DNA of 64,000 nt from assembly GCA_024742875.1 (NCBI GenBank), contig JANSXP010000001.1:372001-436000 (forward strand). Direction: 5' to 3'. A program made the translations under genes and the position numbers. The notes below the pieces were generated by a model. It was not told where the DNA came from. It made no database searches and worked only from the letters and a program-made list of their open reading frames with translations. Below are positions 15,507 through 25,845 of the stretch, piece after piece. How positions within the stretch are numbered: the stretch's first letter is position 1; every line of letters starts with the position of its first letter. This stretch comes from Planctomycetaceae bacterium. GTDB taxonomy: Bacteria > Planctomycetota > Planctomycetia > Planctomycetales > Planctomycetaceae.

Positions 15507-17729
15507 TTACTGCTGCGAGGATTCTGTCAGCAGGTTCAGCAGCTTGACAATTTCACGATGGCCAGCCTGCGTCTGACGGACCACAAGCGTGTTGCCAACC
15601 GTCTGAATGGCGCCGCCTTCACCGTCGCGTTCCAGCCAGTGGCAGGGCGGAGACGTCATGTCCATGACGAGTTCCCGCAGTGACTGGGCGCCCGTGTAGC
15701 CCGGCATGCCTCCGCCGAAGCCGCCGCTCATACCGCCACCCATGCCTCCGCCGCCAAGTCCACCGCCCCCCATGCCGCCGTCACCCATCTGCGCGGGGAC
15801 ACTGAACAGGCCGCCGCCGCCACTCATGCCGCCACCGCCTCCCAGGCCAGGGCCCGGTCCGCCGACACCCGGTCCAGCACCCCCTCCGGTTGAACTGCCC
15901 ATTCCCGGGGCACCGCCTCCCATACCGCCACCGAAACCGCCGCCTCCCAGGCCACCACCGCCTCCACCGAAGCCACCGCCGCCGCTGTAGCCTCCGCCCC
16001 CGAAACCGCCGGAGTTGTTGGAGTAGTCCAGAGTCAGCAGTTTGGTCACGTTGTAAGCGCGGGTTTCCAGACGCTCCATGGCGGCGTCTTTCGTGGTGAT
16101 GACCATCACTTCGTTACGAATTTCGTACGTGAGGTCTTCATCTGTTTTGCTGAACAGCAGTTCCAGCGCGTTTTCCAGCGTGACCTGCTCCAATTCGATG
16201 TCGCGAATCAACACGTCGTCCAGCGTGCTGATCCCATGGTCCTCCAGAGCTCGCGTGTCGGCAATGATCGACAGCTGGCGGCGATTGCCGGTCTCGTCGA
16301 CGTAGGACTGTGAGAAATGGGCCGACAGATACGCCAGGCAGTCGCTCAGCGGCATCTCGCCCGTGAAATCAATCTTCGCCGGGCAGGGCTTGTCCAGCAG
16401 CCCATACATCCATTTTTCAGCCGGCCTGGCGGTCGACGGATGGCGGGCATACGCGGGCTGTGGTTTGCCGGGCGCTGCTCCTTCTGCGCCGGATGCGTCC
16501 AGTCGGGTGATCAGGGCGCTGGCCACTTCAAACTGATTCGGCCGGCCTTTCATCAGAACCGAATTGGTGCGGGCGTCCGCCTGCAGCGTGGCGTCCGGCA
16601 TCAGCTGGCTGAGCATCTGCACCAGCTCAGTGGCCTGCACGTTTTTGATGGCAAAGATCTGGACGAGTTCTTCAGCAGCGGCCGCTGTTTCGGCCGTCGT
16701 TTCTCCAGCGGCTTCACCCCCTCCACCATCGGCAAAGGGGTCGGCGTCATCTCCACCACCACCCGATCCAAACGGGTCATCCTGAGCGGGTGTGGCAATC
16801 GACGCCAGCACGCCCGCCAGTGGGTCAAATTCGCCCGGACCACCGTCATCCACCACCGTGTGGATGCCGCCGGAACCGCCCGCTCCGGGAGTGTCTTCGG
16901 CGAGGGACTTCATCCCCATGATGCCGGCCACCGCGCCGGAGCACAGCAGCGTTGTGAGAACGGCCTTGGAAGTGATCATGGTTGTCTCCGCAGTAATGAA
17001 AGGTTCGAGATGGGACAGCTGTGTGCTGCCGGAAGAGACTCCGGACAGAGATTGGGCACCCAGCGAAATGGTGGATTCGAGTAGTGTGGAAGATGCGACG
17101 GCCGGCTGACTGGTGGCCAGTCCGGCGGCCATCGCCAGAGCGCCAATGGCCACACCGCGGCGCGCCAGTCGCACCCGCAGCAGGTTGCGGGCCTGGCGGA
17201 TGCGACCATCCACCGTGCCCTTGCTGACGGCCAGCTGATCGGCAATCTGCTGGCTGGTCTGACTGGCAAAATAGGTCATCACCAGCACTTCACGATATCG
17301 CTGAGGCAGTGCGTTCAGCTCTTCGTCCAGCACAAGGCAGTCCTGAGCGGAAGCAATGCGATCCAGCGGATCGTTCGATTCCGGAACGGGTTGTTGCGGC
17401 AGTGATTCCACAGTTTGTTTCCTGCGTTGTTTGACCATCCGCCAGCTGGTTCGCCAGGCGACGGTGTACAGCCAGCTGCTCAGTGAGGCGGCTCTGCGAA
17501 CCTGTCGGGGGCGGCGGGCCAGCGTCAGAAACGTGGCCTGGAACGCATCGTCCACATCGGCCGCATTTCCCATCACTCTCCGGCAGACCCCCATCACCAG
17601 TCCCTGGTGTCGGCCCACGATTTCCGCGAACGCGTTTTCGTCAGCGTCCTGAATAAAGCGACGCAGCAGGTCGCGGTCATTCAGGGCAAATTCGACGTCT
17701 GGTTGCGTGAATAATTCTGTCATGGTCAC
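15507..17729 (-). CDS. ECF sigma factor fused to membrane, secretin-like and Gly-rich regions
   Basis: The protein is 740 residues. Residues 18-105 are sigma region 2 (LLRRFIQDADENAFAEIVGR, DVDDAFQATFLTLARR) and 134-185 are region 4 (LNALPQRYREVLVMTYFASQ, then the helix-turn-helix IADQLAVSKGTVDGRIRQA). Hydrophobic stretches at about 193-213 and 255-274 look like membrane segments. Residues about 346-405 resemble a secretin N-domain (FAIKNVQATELVQML to VASALITRLD). A module (about 428-560) and a C-terminal segment (about 680-735) are also found twice in the neighbouring gene, and a Gly-rich tract separates them. Planctomycete ECF factors with large C-terminal extensions are known. A membrane-tethered sigma factor released or gated by an outside signal is the natural inference. 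A terminator follows directly. Confidence 0.87.
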   Translation of the reverse strand: MTMTELFTQPDVEFALNDRDLLRRFIQDADENAFAEIVGRHQGLVMGVCRRVMGNAADVDDAFQATFLTLARRPRQVRRAASLSSWLYTVAWRTSWRMVKQRRKQTVESLPQQPVPESNDPLDRIASAQDCLVLDEELNALPQRYREVLVMTYFASQTSQQIADQLAVSKGTVDGRIRQARNLLRVRLARRGVAIGALAMAAGLATSQPAVASSTLLESTISLGAQSLSGVSSGSTQLSHLEPFITAETTMITSKAVLTTLLCSGAVAGIMGMKSLAEDTPGAGGSGGIHTVVDDGGPGEFDPLAGVLASIATPAQDDPFGSGGGGDDADPFADGGGGEAAGETTAETAAAAEELVQIFAIKNVQATELVQMLSQLMPDATLQADARTNSVLMKGRPNQFEVASALITRLDASGAEGAAPGKPQPAYARHPSTARPAEKWMYGLLDKPCPAKIDFTGEMPLSDCLAYLSAHFSQSYVDETGNRRQLSIIADTRALEDHGISTLDDVLIRDIELEQVTLENALELLFSKTDEDLTYEIRNEVMVITTKDAAMERLETRAYNVTKLLTLDYSNNSGGFGGGGYSGGGGFGGGGGGLGGGGFGGGMGGGAPGMGSSTGGGAGPGVGGPGPGLGGGGGMSGGGGLFSVPAQMGDGGMGGGGLGGGGMGGGMSGGFGGGMPGYTGAQSLRELVMDMTSPPCHWLERDGEGGAIQTVGNTLVVRQTQAGHREIVKLLNLLTESSQQ
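15696..16034 (-). repeat. Gly-rich low-complexity coding tract
   Basis: The sigma fusion gene has about 110 codons here that are mostly GGx with Phe, Met and Leu interspersed. On the plus strand this appears as CCGCC-rich DNA. It probably forms a flexible linker in the protein. Confidence 0.85.
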
Positions 17730-17852
17730 CCGTTAGTGTACCGACGAGCCTCCCTGCTGCGCGCAATTTCGGGGGAAATGAAAATTGGCCTGATTTCTGC
17801 GGAAACACAGAAAATACGGTGCCAGTTGTCATCCGCCGTGCTGCTTCCAGGC

Positions 17853-17887
17853 AAAAAAATACGGCTCGGTGCGATTCACATCGAGCC
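17853..17887 (-). terminator. Probable terminator between the two secretin-module genes
   Basis: On the minus strand GGCTCG and CGAGCC (17882-17887 and 17863-17868) pair, extended by GTG/CAC inside, and are followed by GTA and seven T residues (A-run 17853-17859). It lies 47 bases after the stop of the upstream gene, so the sigma fusion gene at 17729 must use its own promoter. Confidence 0.8.
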
Positions 17888-17933
17888 TGGAGAAGGTGGG
17901 CGTTCGCATTCTGAGTTGGCTCGGCGGCGCGCG

Positions 17934-19835
17934 TCAGTCCATGGTCGAATTCTGCAGCTGATTGAGTAGTCGCACAATTTGCTGATGCACGTGATATGAC
18001 TGCATGATCACCAGCGAATCGCCCGCCAGGCGGATGTTGCCGCCATCACCGTCAATATTGATCCACAGTGCCGGTGGCCACGTCATGGCCTGAATGGTGT
18101 CGGTCAGGCCGTCGGGATCGTCGGCGAACAGACGTTGATTCACAGAGGCGACATTGTAGGTTCGTAACTGCAGCAGCTCGGATTCCCTGTTCTCCGTGGT
18201 CACCAGCAGCGTTTCGTTCTCGATGACCCAAATGAGCGCTGGTTCCTGCGTTTGTTCAAACACGACACGCAGAGCGTTCTCCACACTGACTCCGTCCAGG
18301 TAAATGTCGCGCACGAGTACATCGTCAAGTGATTGAATGCCTTCAAGTTCCAGCTCGTGGAAATCAGGGGTGAACTGCAATCGCCCGGAGCGGTCATCGC
18401 TGGGACGACGTTCTGAAAGTTGCGCGGCGATTTTCTCCAGGACCTCGGCCAGCGGCGTTTCGCCGGGAAAATCCAGCGTGCCACAGGGGGCGTCCATCAG
18501 TTCGTGCAGCCAGCGTTCTCTTGGCGTAGCATCGGGGCCGTATCGCTGAAAGACGGCGGTGTGGCTGTGGGCCGCATGTGATGACCGGGAGAGTCGATTG
18601 AGCAACCGCACAATTTCCCGCTGGCACGCGTGGCCCTGACGAATGATCAGTGTGTCGTCCACCAGTCGCAGCGATCCTCCTTCGCCATCGATCTGTTGCC
18701 ACATGTAGGGAGGAAACGTCATTTCCACAATGAGCGCGCACAGCGGGTGCTGTGGCTCGGTCGGCAGAACGTGTGTTGGCGATTCGCCCAGCAATTGCGG
18801 GCTGACAGAGAATTGTCCGCCTCCGCTGCCGAATCCTCCGCTGCCGAAGCCGCCAGTATTCGGGAGCGGGCCGTGAAACATTTCGCTGGAGCGTTTTTTG
18901 CGTTTGTTCTTTTTTCTGCCAGCGGGGGCAAATTTCTGCCGCAGCAAATCCCCCACGTCATGAACGCGGGTTTGCAGATAGCGATGGTTGTTGATCAGCC
19001 AGTGCGTCGTGACGAGCGCGGATTCGTTGTGAATGATCAGTTCCAGACGCGGCTCCGTCGTTTGCTCGAAGATCAGGTTTAACGCCGATTCAATGGTCGT
19101 GTCCCTGATGTGGATGTCGGTGACGGAGATATCTTCCAGCAGTTCGACGCCCTCTTCAGACAGCTCCGCCAGGTCGGGTAGAAAGTGCAGCCTGCGTTTT
19201 TGGCCCGCTCCATCGGGATACTCAGACGACGCGAATTCGGCAATGTGATCCAGTACTTCGGTCAATGGTGTCTCGCCCGGAAAGTCGAGTTCCGGGCAGG
19301 GCCTCTCCAGGACTTCGTGCAGCCATTTTTCGTGCGCAGAGGCGGTGCTCGGTGAGAAGGAGAACGGGCGCGCGGGAGCCGTTACGGCTGTGCCCTGCAG
19401 AACGTCTGCAAGTGCAGCCGCCACAGCGTCCTGCCCTGCCACCTGGCCGCCGATCGGCTTGATACGACCAATATCTGCCGGGGCAGCGGTCAGGTCAGCC
19501 AGGACGGCGGCGATCTTAGCGTGTTCGGCTGGCGCAGCCTGGACGACGATGCTGTGGGCGTTCCCCTGTTCGATTTTTGCCACCAGCTGCAATTCCCTGA
19601 GCGTGGCCAGCAGCGTGTCTGATTCGAGATTGCCGATCTGATAGGTTCGCAGAGTTGTCTGTGTCTGGTGGGAGGCACGGCTTTCGGGTTCAGCCTGCTG
19701 AGCGGGCATCGGACGGGTGCTGGCCTGCGCGGCGACGGACTCACCCGGCATCGTGACCAACACCAGAGCGGGTACCCAAAACGCAGGCAGTGCGGACAAC
19801 ACGGACTTCATCCAGAGTGGTGGTGGCAGCTTCAT
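17934..19835 (-). CDS. Exported protein with two tandem copies of the sigma-fusion module
   Basis: The protein is 633 residues from the ATG at 19835, which gives a signal peptide (MKLPPPLWMKSVLSALPAFW...). The frame is open to 19964 but the extra residues look non-coding; an ATG at 19811 is also possible. A short secretin/STN-like start (LRTYQIGNLESDTLLATLREL) precedes two repeats. Each repeat has a WLHE-L-PC-LDFPGETPL-EVL core, an 'SVTDI/LVRDI'-type strand, an IxNExxLVTT strand, and a closing MTxPPxxWxxIDGxGG...RxxDxLxIxQ...IVRLLN segment. The same unit occurs once in the sigma-factor protein downstream. The role is unknown; a periplasmic sensor or scaffold that partners the sigma fusion is a reasonable guess. 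Confidence 0.78.
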   Translation of the reverse strand: MKLPPPLWMKSVLSALPAFWVPALVLVTMPGESVAAQASTRPMPAQQAEPESRASHQTQTTLRTYQIGNLESDTLLATLRELQLVAKIEQGNAHSIVVQAAPAEHAKIAAVLADLTAAPADIGRIKPIGGQVAGQDAVAAALADVLQGTAVTAPARPFSFSPSTASAHEKWLHEVLERPCPELDFPGETPLTEVLDHIAEFASSEYPDGAGQKRRLHFLPDLAELSEEGVELLEDISVTDIHIRDTTIESALNLIFEQTTEPRLELIIHNESALVTTHWLINNHRYLQTRVHDVGDLLRQKFAPAGRKKNKRKKRSSEMFHGPLPNTGGFGSGGFGSGGGQFSVSPQLLGESPTHVLPTEPQHPLCALIVEMTFPPYMWQQIDGEGGSLRLVDDTLIIRQGHACQREIVRLLNRLSRSSHAAHSHTAVFQRYGPDATPRERWLHELMDAPCGTLDFPGETPLAEVLEKIAAQLSERRPSDDRSGRLQFTPDFHELELEGIQSLDDVLVRDIYLDGVSVENALRVVFEQTQEPALIWVIENETLLVTTENRESELLQLRTYNVASVNQRLFADDPDGLTDTIQAMTWPPALWINIDGDGGNIRLAGDSLVIMQSYHVHQQIVRLLNQLQNSTMD

Positions 19836-20075
19836 GTTTTTGGTTCCGATTGAGGTTGCAGACGGGATGGCGATCCAGCGGCCGACATCTGAGTCTGTGG
19901 GCCACAGGCTGAACGAACAAACCCTTTTTTTGGGCAATGGGGGCATTGGGGCCAAAAATGGCAATTCGGCAGATCCGCTGTCGACCGCCGCCCGTTCAGC
20001 CGTCGAGCCTGGCAGATCGCCGCCAAATGAAGATAAGATGACGTCGCTCGGCCAGGCCCCCAGGAAAAACGCAGC

Positions 20076-20723
20076 ATGTCAGAAACATCCGATTCAAATC
20101 TTGAAAAAATGTCCCCTGTTCCCGATGAGGCCAGGCCACCCGAATCGGCGGCCCCTATCCCCGGTCCGGCGACGATCAACGTGGTCCGTTCCGACGTCCA
20201 GACGTCCGACATGATTGAGGGTTACCACGTGATCGCCGAGTGGATTCGGTTTGCTGACGCCAAGGCGGCCGTTGTGCTGACCGTCGGCGGTGCGATTGCC
20301 GGACTCGTGATTCCCACCCTGAAAAACTACCTGCAGGAAGATGTGCAGCATCCGGCCCCGTGGTGGACGACGATGGTGTGCGTGCTGTTTTCGGTGTGGC
20401 TGCTGTTGATTTTGCTCAGCGGAATCGCGGCATTCAGCTGCATCCTGCCGTTTCGCCGCCGTGGCAAGCATCCGGCCCTCGGGTTCTGTTCACACTTTCA
20501 TCCGGCCGCCATTGGTGCCGCCTACACGCTGGATGAAGCGGACAAGTTTCAAACAGACTGCGAAGGCATGGGGGACGCCGGACTGCGGCGCGAAGTGGCC
20601 GCCTGCCTGCTGATTGACTCGCACATCTCGGGCGTGAAGTATCGCCGCGTGTCGACCTCCATTCGGCTGATGGGCGCCAGCGCCATCGTGTCTCTGATTT
20701 ATCTGATTGCCATTCAGTTCTGA
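20076..20723 (+). CDS. PycTM-like (DUF5706, Pycsar effector family) membrane protein
   Basis: The protein is 215 residues. After a 45-residue Pro-rich soluble start comes IRFADAKAAVVLTVGGAIAG, the D-x-KAA signature that opens the PycTM/DUF5706 domain. Membrane helices lie at about 66-84, 98-124 and 196-214. Between them is LPFRRRGKHP, then FCSHFHP, and HISGVKYRRVSTSIRLMGA before the last helix, all in the family order. In Pycsar defence such proteins are opened by cCMP or cUMP made by a PycC cyclase and damage the membrane. No cyclase gene is adjacent, so this is either an orphan effector or a housekeeping relative. The call rests on the motif pattern alone. Confidence 0.72.
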   Translation: MSETSDSNLEKMSPVPDEARPPESAAPIPGPATINVVRSDVQTSDMIEGYHVIAEWIRFADAKAAVVLTVGGAIAGLVIPTLKNYLQEDVQHPAPWWTTMVCVLFSVWLLLILLSGIAAFSCILPFRRRGKHPALGFCSHFHPAAIGAAYTLDEADKFQTDCEGMGDAGLRREVAACLLIDSHISGVKYRRVSTSIRLMGASAIVSLIYLIAIQF

Positions 20724-20774
20724 TCGGTTGTTGGTGGCTTGCGCTGCCGCGCTGTCAGACCTGATTGTGTGGCT

Positions 20775-21608
20775 TCAAAACTCCGTCAGGCGACAGCTGC
20801 CTGTCAGTTCGCCCGTCATGCGCGGCAGCCAGGCATTGAATCTCAGTCGGATGTCGGTTCGCCGCGGCGTGACGGCGCGCTCAATCAACTCCAGCCGGTT
20901 GGCATCAGTCACCGGAAACAGTGTGATCAGCTGGTGGATATTGCGGGTCACGTGACGCAGGCTGTAGACCAGCAGCCAGTGTCTTTGCTTCTGCACGCAG
21001 ACCAGATCGGTCTGCAGCTGCCAGGTTCCGGTGCGCCGATCTTTTACGGATTCCGTAATTCGCTGATGTGGCAGCCTCTCAAAATCTTTGTCCACCAGCT
21101 CTGGCGTGGCTTTGGCTTCCAGCCAGTCAGCCAGTCGTGTTTGCTCCCGCCGATGACGACGATAGGCAATGCGACCGGCCAGCCAGGTGGCATTGGTGAG
21201 CAGAGTGCCCGCGGTCGGCTGCGGTCCCAGAGAATCGGGCGGGATGCCCAGTGCGGCTTCCAGCCCGGTCTCTGTCCAGCGATCGCGTTTCATGCCATAG
21301 GGCGTCTGAATGACACTGAACAGATAGCCATACGTATGCTGCAGTCCGGCATGTGGCGTGGTGCTTGACAGTGTTTTTCCGGCAATCCGCCCCAAAACGG
21401 CGATCACCGCCGGATCAACGATATCTGTCTTTGTGATTTCATCGCAGTTGACCGATCGCCCCCAAAACGACAGCGGACCCCGACGCCGCGCGTCGGTTTC
21501 GATCTGGTCAGCCACAGAACCGCACAGACTTCTCAGCTTCTTTTCCCCGGCCGCGGGCGAACGGCGAGCGGCGCGGATAAGCTGTGGGGCAACCAGAGAT
21601 AAATCCAT
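20775..21608 (-). CDS. Uncharacterised protein, convergent with the PycTM-like gene
   Basis: The protein is 277 residues with balanced composition, no signal peptide and no membrane helix. I do not recognise it. Notable segments are AGLQHTYGYLFSVIQTPYGMKRDRW (residues about 87-111), the helical ATWLAGRIAYRRHRREQTRLADWL region, and a C-terminal half of alternating strands (WQLQTDLVCVQKQRHWLLVY). It ends 51 bases from the PycTM-like stop. No nucleotide-cyclase, nuclease or kinase motif is visible. An overlapping plus-strand frame (20739-21368) has a poorer, Arg/Gln-rich composition, so the minus strand is preferred. Confidence 0.6.
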   Translation of the reverse strand: MDLSLVAPQLIRAARRSPAAGEKKLRSLCGSVADQIETDARRRGPLSFWGRSVNCDEITKTDIVDPAVIAVLGRIAGKTLSSTTPHAGLQHTYGYLFSVIQTPYGMKRDRWTETGLEAALGIPPDSLGPQPTAGTLLTNATWLAGRIAYRRHRREQTRLADWLEAKATPELVDKDFERLPHQRITESVKDRRTGTWQLQTDLVCVQKQRHWLLVYSLRHVTRNIHQLITLFPVTDANRLELIERAVTPRRTDIRLRFNAWLPRMTGELTGSCRLTEF

Positions 21609-21653
21609 CAGGTGAGTGGTCCAGAGAGCGATTGTTGAAGCAAAGGCGGGCGA

Positions 21654-23324
21654 ATGTTGGCAGACAGTTTAACACGTCAGGATTCTGCAGCTACGGCCCC
21701 GTCGGTCCGGGTGATTGTCGGCGTGTTGCTGGCGGTGGGGATGGGGCAGGGGCTTCACGCTGATGAAGACAGCTTTCCGGATTCGGTCACTCGGCAAACG
21801 GTCAGGCAGATGGACGATCTGTTCGCACGTGCGGCCATGTCGGGCCGCATTCCTGCTGAGCTTACCGTTTCTGTGCAGGGCAATGCGCCGCTGTTTGACT
21901 GTCGCTTTGTGCCCAACGTGGATGGCACGGCGTGGTATGTGCTGCTGAATGCCCAGCGCGGGAAAATGCTGCAAAAGGATCGGGAGTACACACAGCAGTC
22001 ACTCGAACGTGCCATCGAGCAAAAGGTCAGGATTCGAGGCCGTACCTATTACACCATCGTGTGGAAGCAAATGGCGGAAACAGAGACGCCGCTGAAGCTG
22101 CCCGAGGGCAAGTTGCCGGAGACCGGCGGCACACAGCCGCGGTTTGCCCAGCTGGACACGTTCTTCCACGAATTTCTGCAGGAGCATCATGCGGCAGGCC
22201 TTGCTGTGGCGATCGCCAAAGATGGCCGGCTGAAGTATTCGCGAGCTTTTGGTTACGCGGATGTGGCCGCCCGCATGCCCATGCAGCCAGACACGCAAAT
22301 GCGAGTCGCCAGCCTTTCCAAACCCATCACGGCCATTGCCGCATTGCGGCTGATCGAACAGAAAAAACTGCAGCTGGACGAATGCGTGCTGCCCATTCTC
22401 GAACGCGGTGGCTTTCGCCTCACTGCCAGGGCCGATGTCAGGTGGAAGGACATCACTGTGCGTCATCTGCTGCAGCACTCCGGTGGCTGGGACCGGGACC
22501 AAAGCGGCGATCCGATGTTTAAGGTGGTGGAAGTGACCCGCGCCCTCGAACTGCCTAGGCCCGCACGACAAACGGATATCCTGCGCTACCAGCTGCAGCA
22601 ACCGCTCGATTTTAGCCCCGGCAGCCGCTACGCGTATTCCAACTTTGGCTACAGTGTCCTGGGTCGCGTGATGGAGATCGTATCGGGGGAGGACTACGAG
22701 CCACTCATGCAACGCCTGCTGCTGCAGCCATGCGGCATGCAAAAGACGGCTTTGGGAAAAACGCGATCGGGCGACCGGCTCAGGGCCGAGGCACGCTATT
22801 ACCCTCAGACGGGAAAGCCTCATACACCGTTCTGGCTGGCGGTTCCGGCCACGAAAGTGCGCCGCACGTCAGACGACTTTCAACGTGTGAGCGAACCCTA
22901 CGGACGCTGGGATCTGGAAGTGATGGATGCCCATGGAGGCTGGGTGTCCACCGCTCCCGACCTGCTGCGTCTGCTGTCACAGACAGAGTCGCAGCAGAGT
23001 CCCCTGGTTTCTGAGGCATCACGGCGGCAGATGGTGAAAGCGCCCGACTACGCGGATCCATCCCGAACCGTATGGTATGGCCTCGGCTGGCAGGTGCGGG
23101 AGAAACGATCACCCGACGAAGTGGGGCGCATTCTCGATGGCTGCAATATCTGGCACTCTGGTGCCCTGGCAGGAACCTCCACACTGCTGGTGCGACGATC
23201 GGACGGGATGTCGTGGGCGGTGCTGTTCAATACAGACCGCTCCATCGAAGGCCAGCGTCTGAGTACCCTGATGGACTACCAGATGCACTTTGCCGTGAAT
23301 TCTGTGACGGACTGGGAGGAGTGA
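21654..23324 (+). CDS. Exported serine hydrolase, beta-lactamase/DD-peptidase family
   Basis: The protein is 556 residues. A signal segment near residues 17-36 (VRVIVGVLLAVGMGQGLHA) is followed by about 130 residues without clear homology, perhaps an adaptor domain. The class C fold starts near residue 165 with ASLSKP (the SxxK motif), YSNFGYSVLG (YxN) and WHSGALAGTS (the H-x-G motif near the end), so the catalytic set is complete. Likely activity is on peptides or esters, as for EstB or DD-peptidases. It is the third copy of this fold in the window, after the two in the fusion at 4689-8102, but its motifs differ and it stands alone. Confidence 0.85.
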   Translation: MLADSLTRQDSAATAPSVRVIVGVLLAVGMGQGLHADEDSFPDSVTRQTVRQMDDLFARAAMSGRIPAELTVSVQGNAPLFDCRFVPNVDGTAWYVLLNAQRGKMLQKDREYTQQSLERAIEQKVRIRGRTYYTIVWKQMAETETPLKLPEGKLPETGGTQPRFAQLDTFFHEFLQEHHAAGLAVAIAKDGRLKYSRAFGYADVAARMPMQPDTQMRVASLSKPITAIAALRLIEQKKLQLDECVLPILERGGFRLTARADVRWKDITVRHLLQHSGGWDRDQSGDPMFKVVEVTRALELPRPARQTDILRYQLQQPLDFSPGSRYAYSNFGYSVLGRVMEIVSGEDYEPLMQRLLLQPCGMQKTALGKTRSGDRLRAEARYYPQTGKPHTPFWLAVPATKVRRTSDDFQRVSEPYGRWDLEVMDAHGGWVSTAPDLLRLLSQTESQQSPLVSEASRRQMVKAPDYADPSRTVWYGLGWQVREKRSPDEVGRILDGCNIWHSGALAGTSTLLVRRSDGMSWAVLFNTDRSIEGQRLSTLMDYQMHFAVNSVTDWEE

Positions 23325-23555
23325 GTAGGTATGAATCGTCACAATTGCTCGCTGGTGGCAGGCTGTGTCAGGGCCATACAGGGAATCTGAGTTTTTGGCA
23401 AAGACGGGTCGTGTTGATTGCGACGACAGTCCCCCGACTTAAACTGCCAGAGCACCATGGGCGTCTCAGGGACGGGCTGACCGATGGCCGAGCGGGCCAC
23501 ATAGACTGCCTGACTGGCTGACAACTTCTGCCGGGCCTGCTGAAGCAATTTCCTG

Positions 23556-25688
<2,133 letters not shown>

Positions 25689-25845
25689 GCAGACACACGC
25701 TCAATTCGCCGTCCACTCACAGTGACCGTTCTTGTGGTCTGCGAGTCACACGGAGAGCGTTTGTCTGATCTTTGTAACGCGCGGGATCGCACAAGGTGCA
25801 GAAACGTGTGCCTGTCGTTGTTGCCCCGAGCCGTTTGGCGGTCAC

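Noticed and set aside
15706-15990. Plus-strand Pro-rich frame
   Set aside because: It is only the complement of the Gly-rich tract of the sigma fusion.
20076-21608. Complete Pycsar defence system
   Set aside because: The second protein shows no nucleotide-cyclase motif, so only an effector-like gene can be supported.
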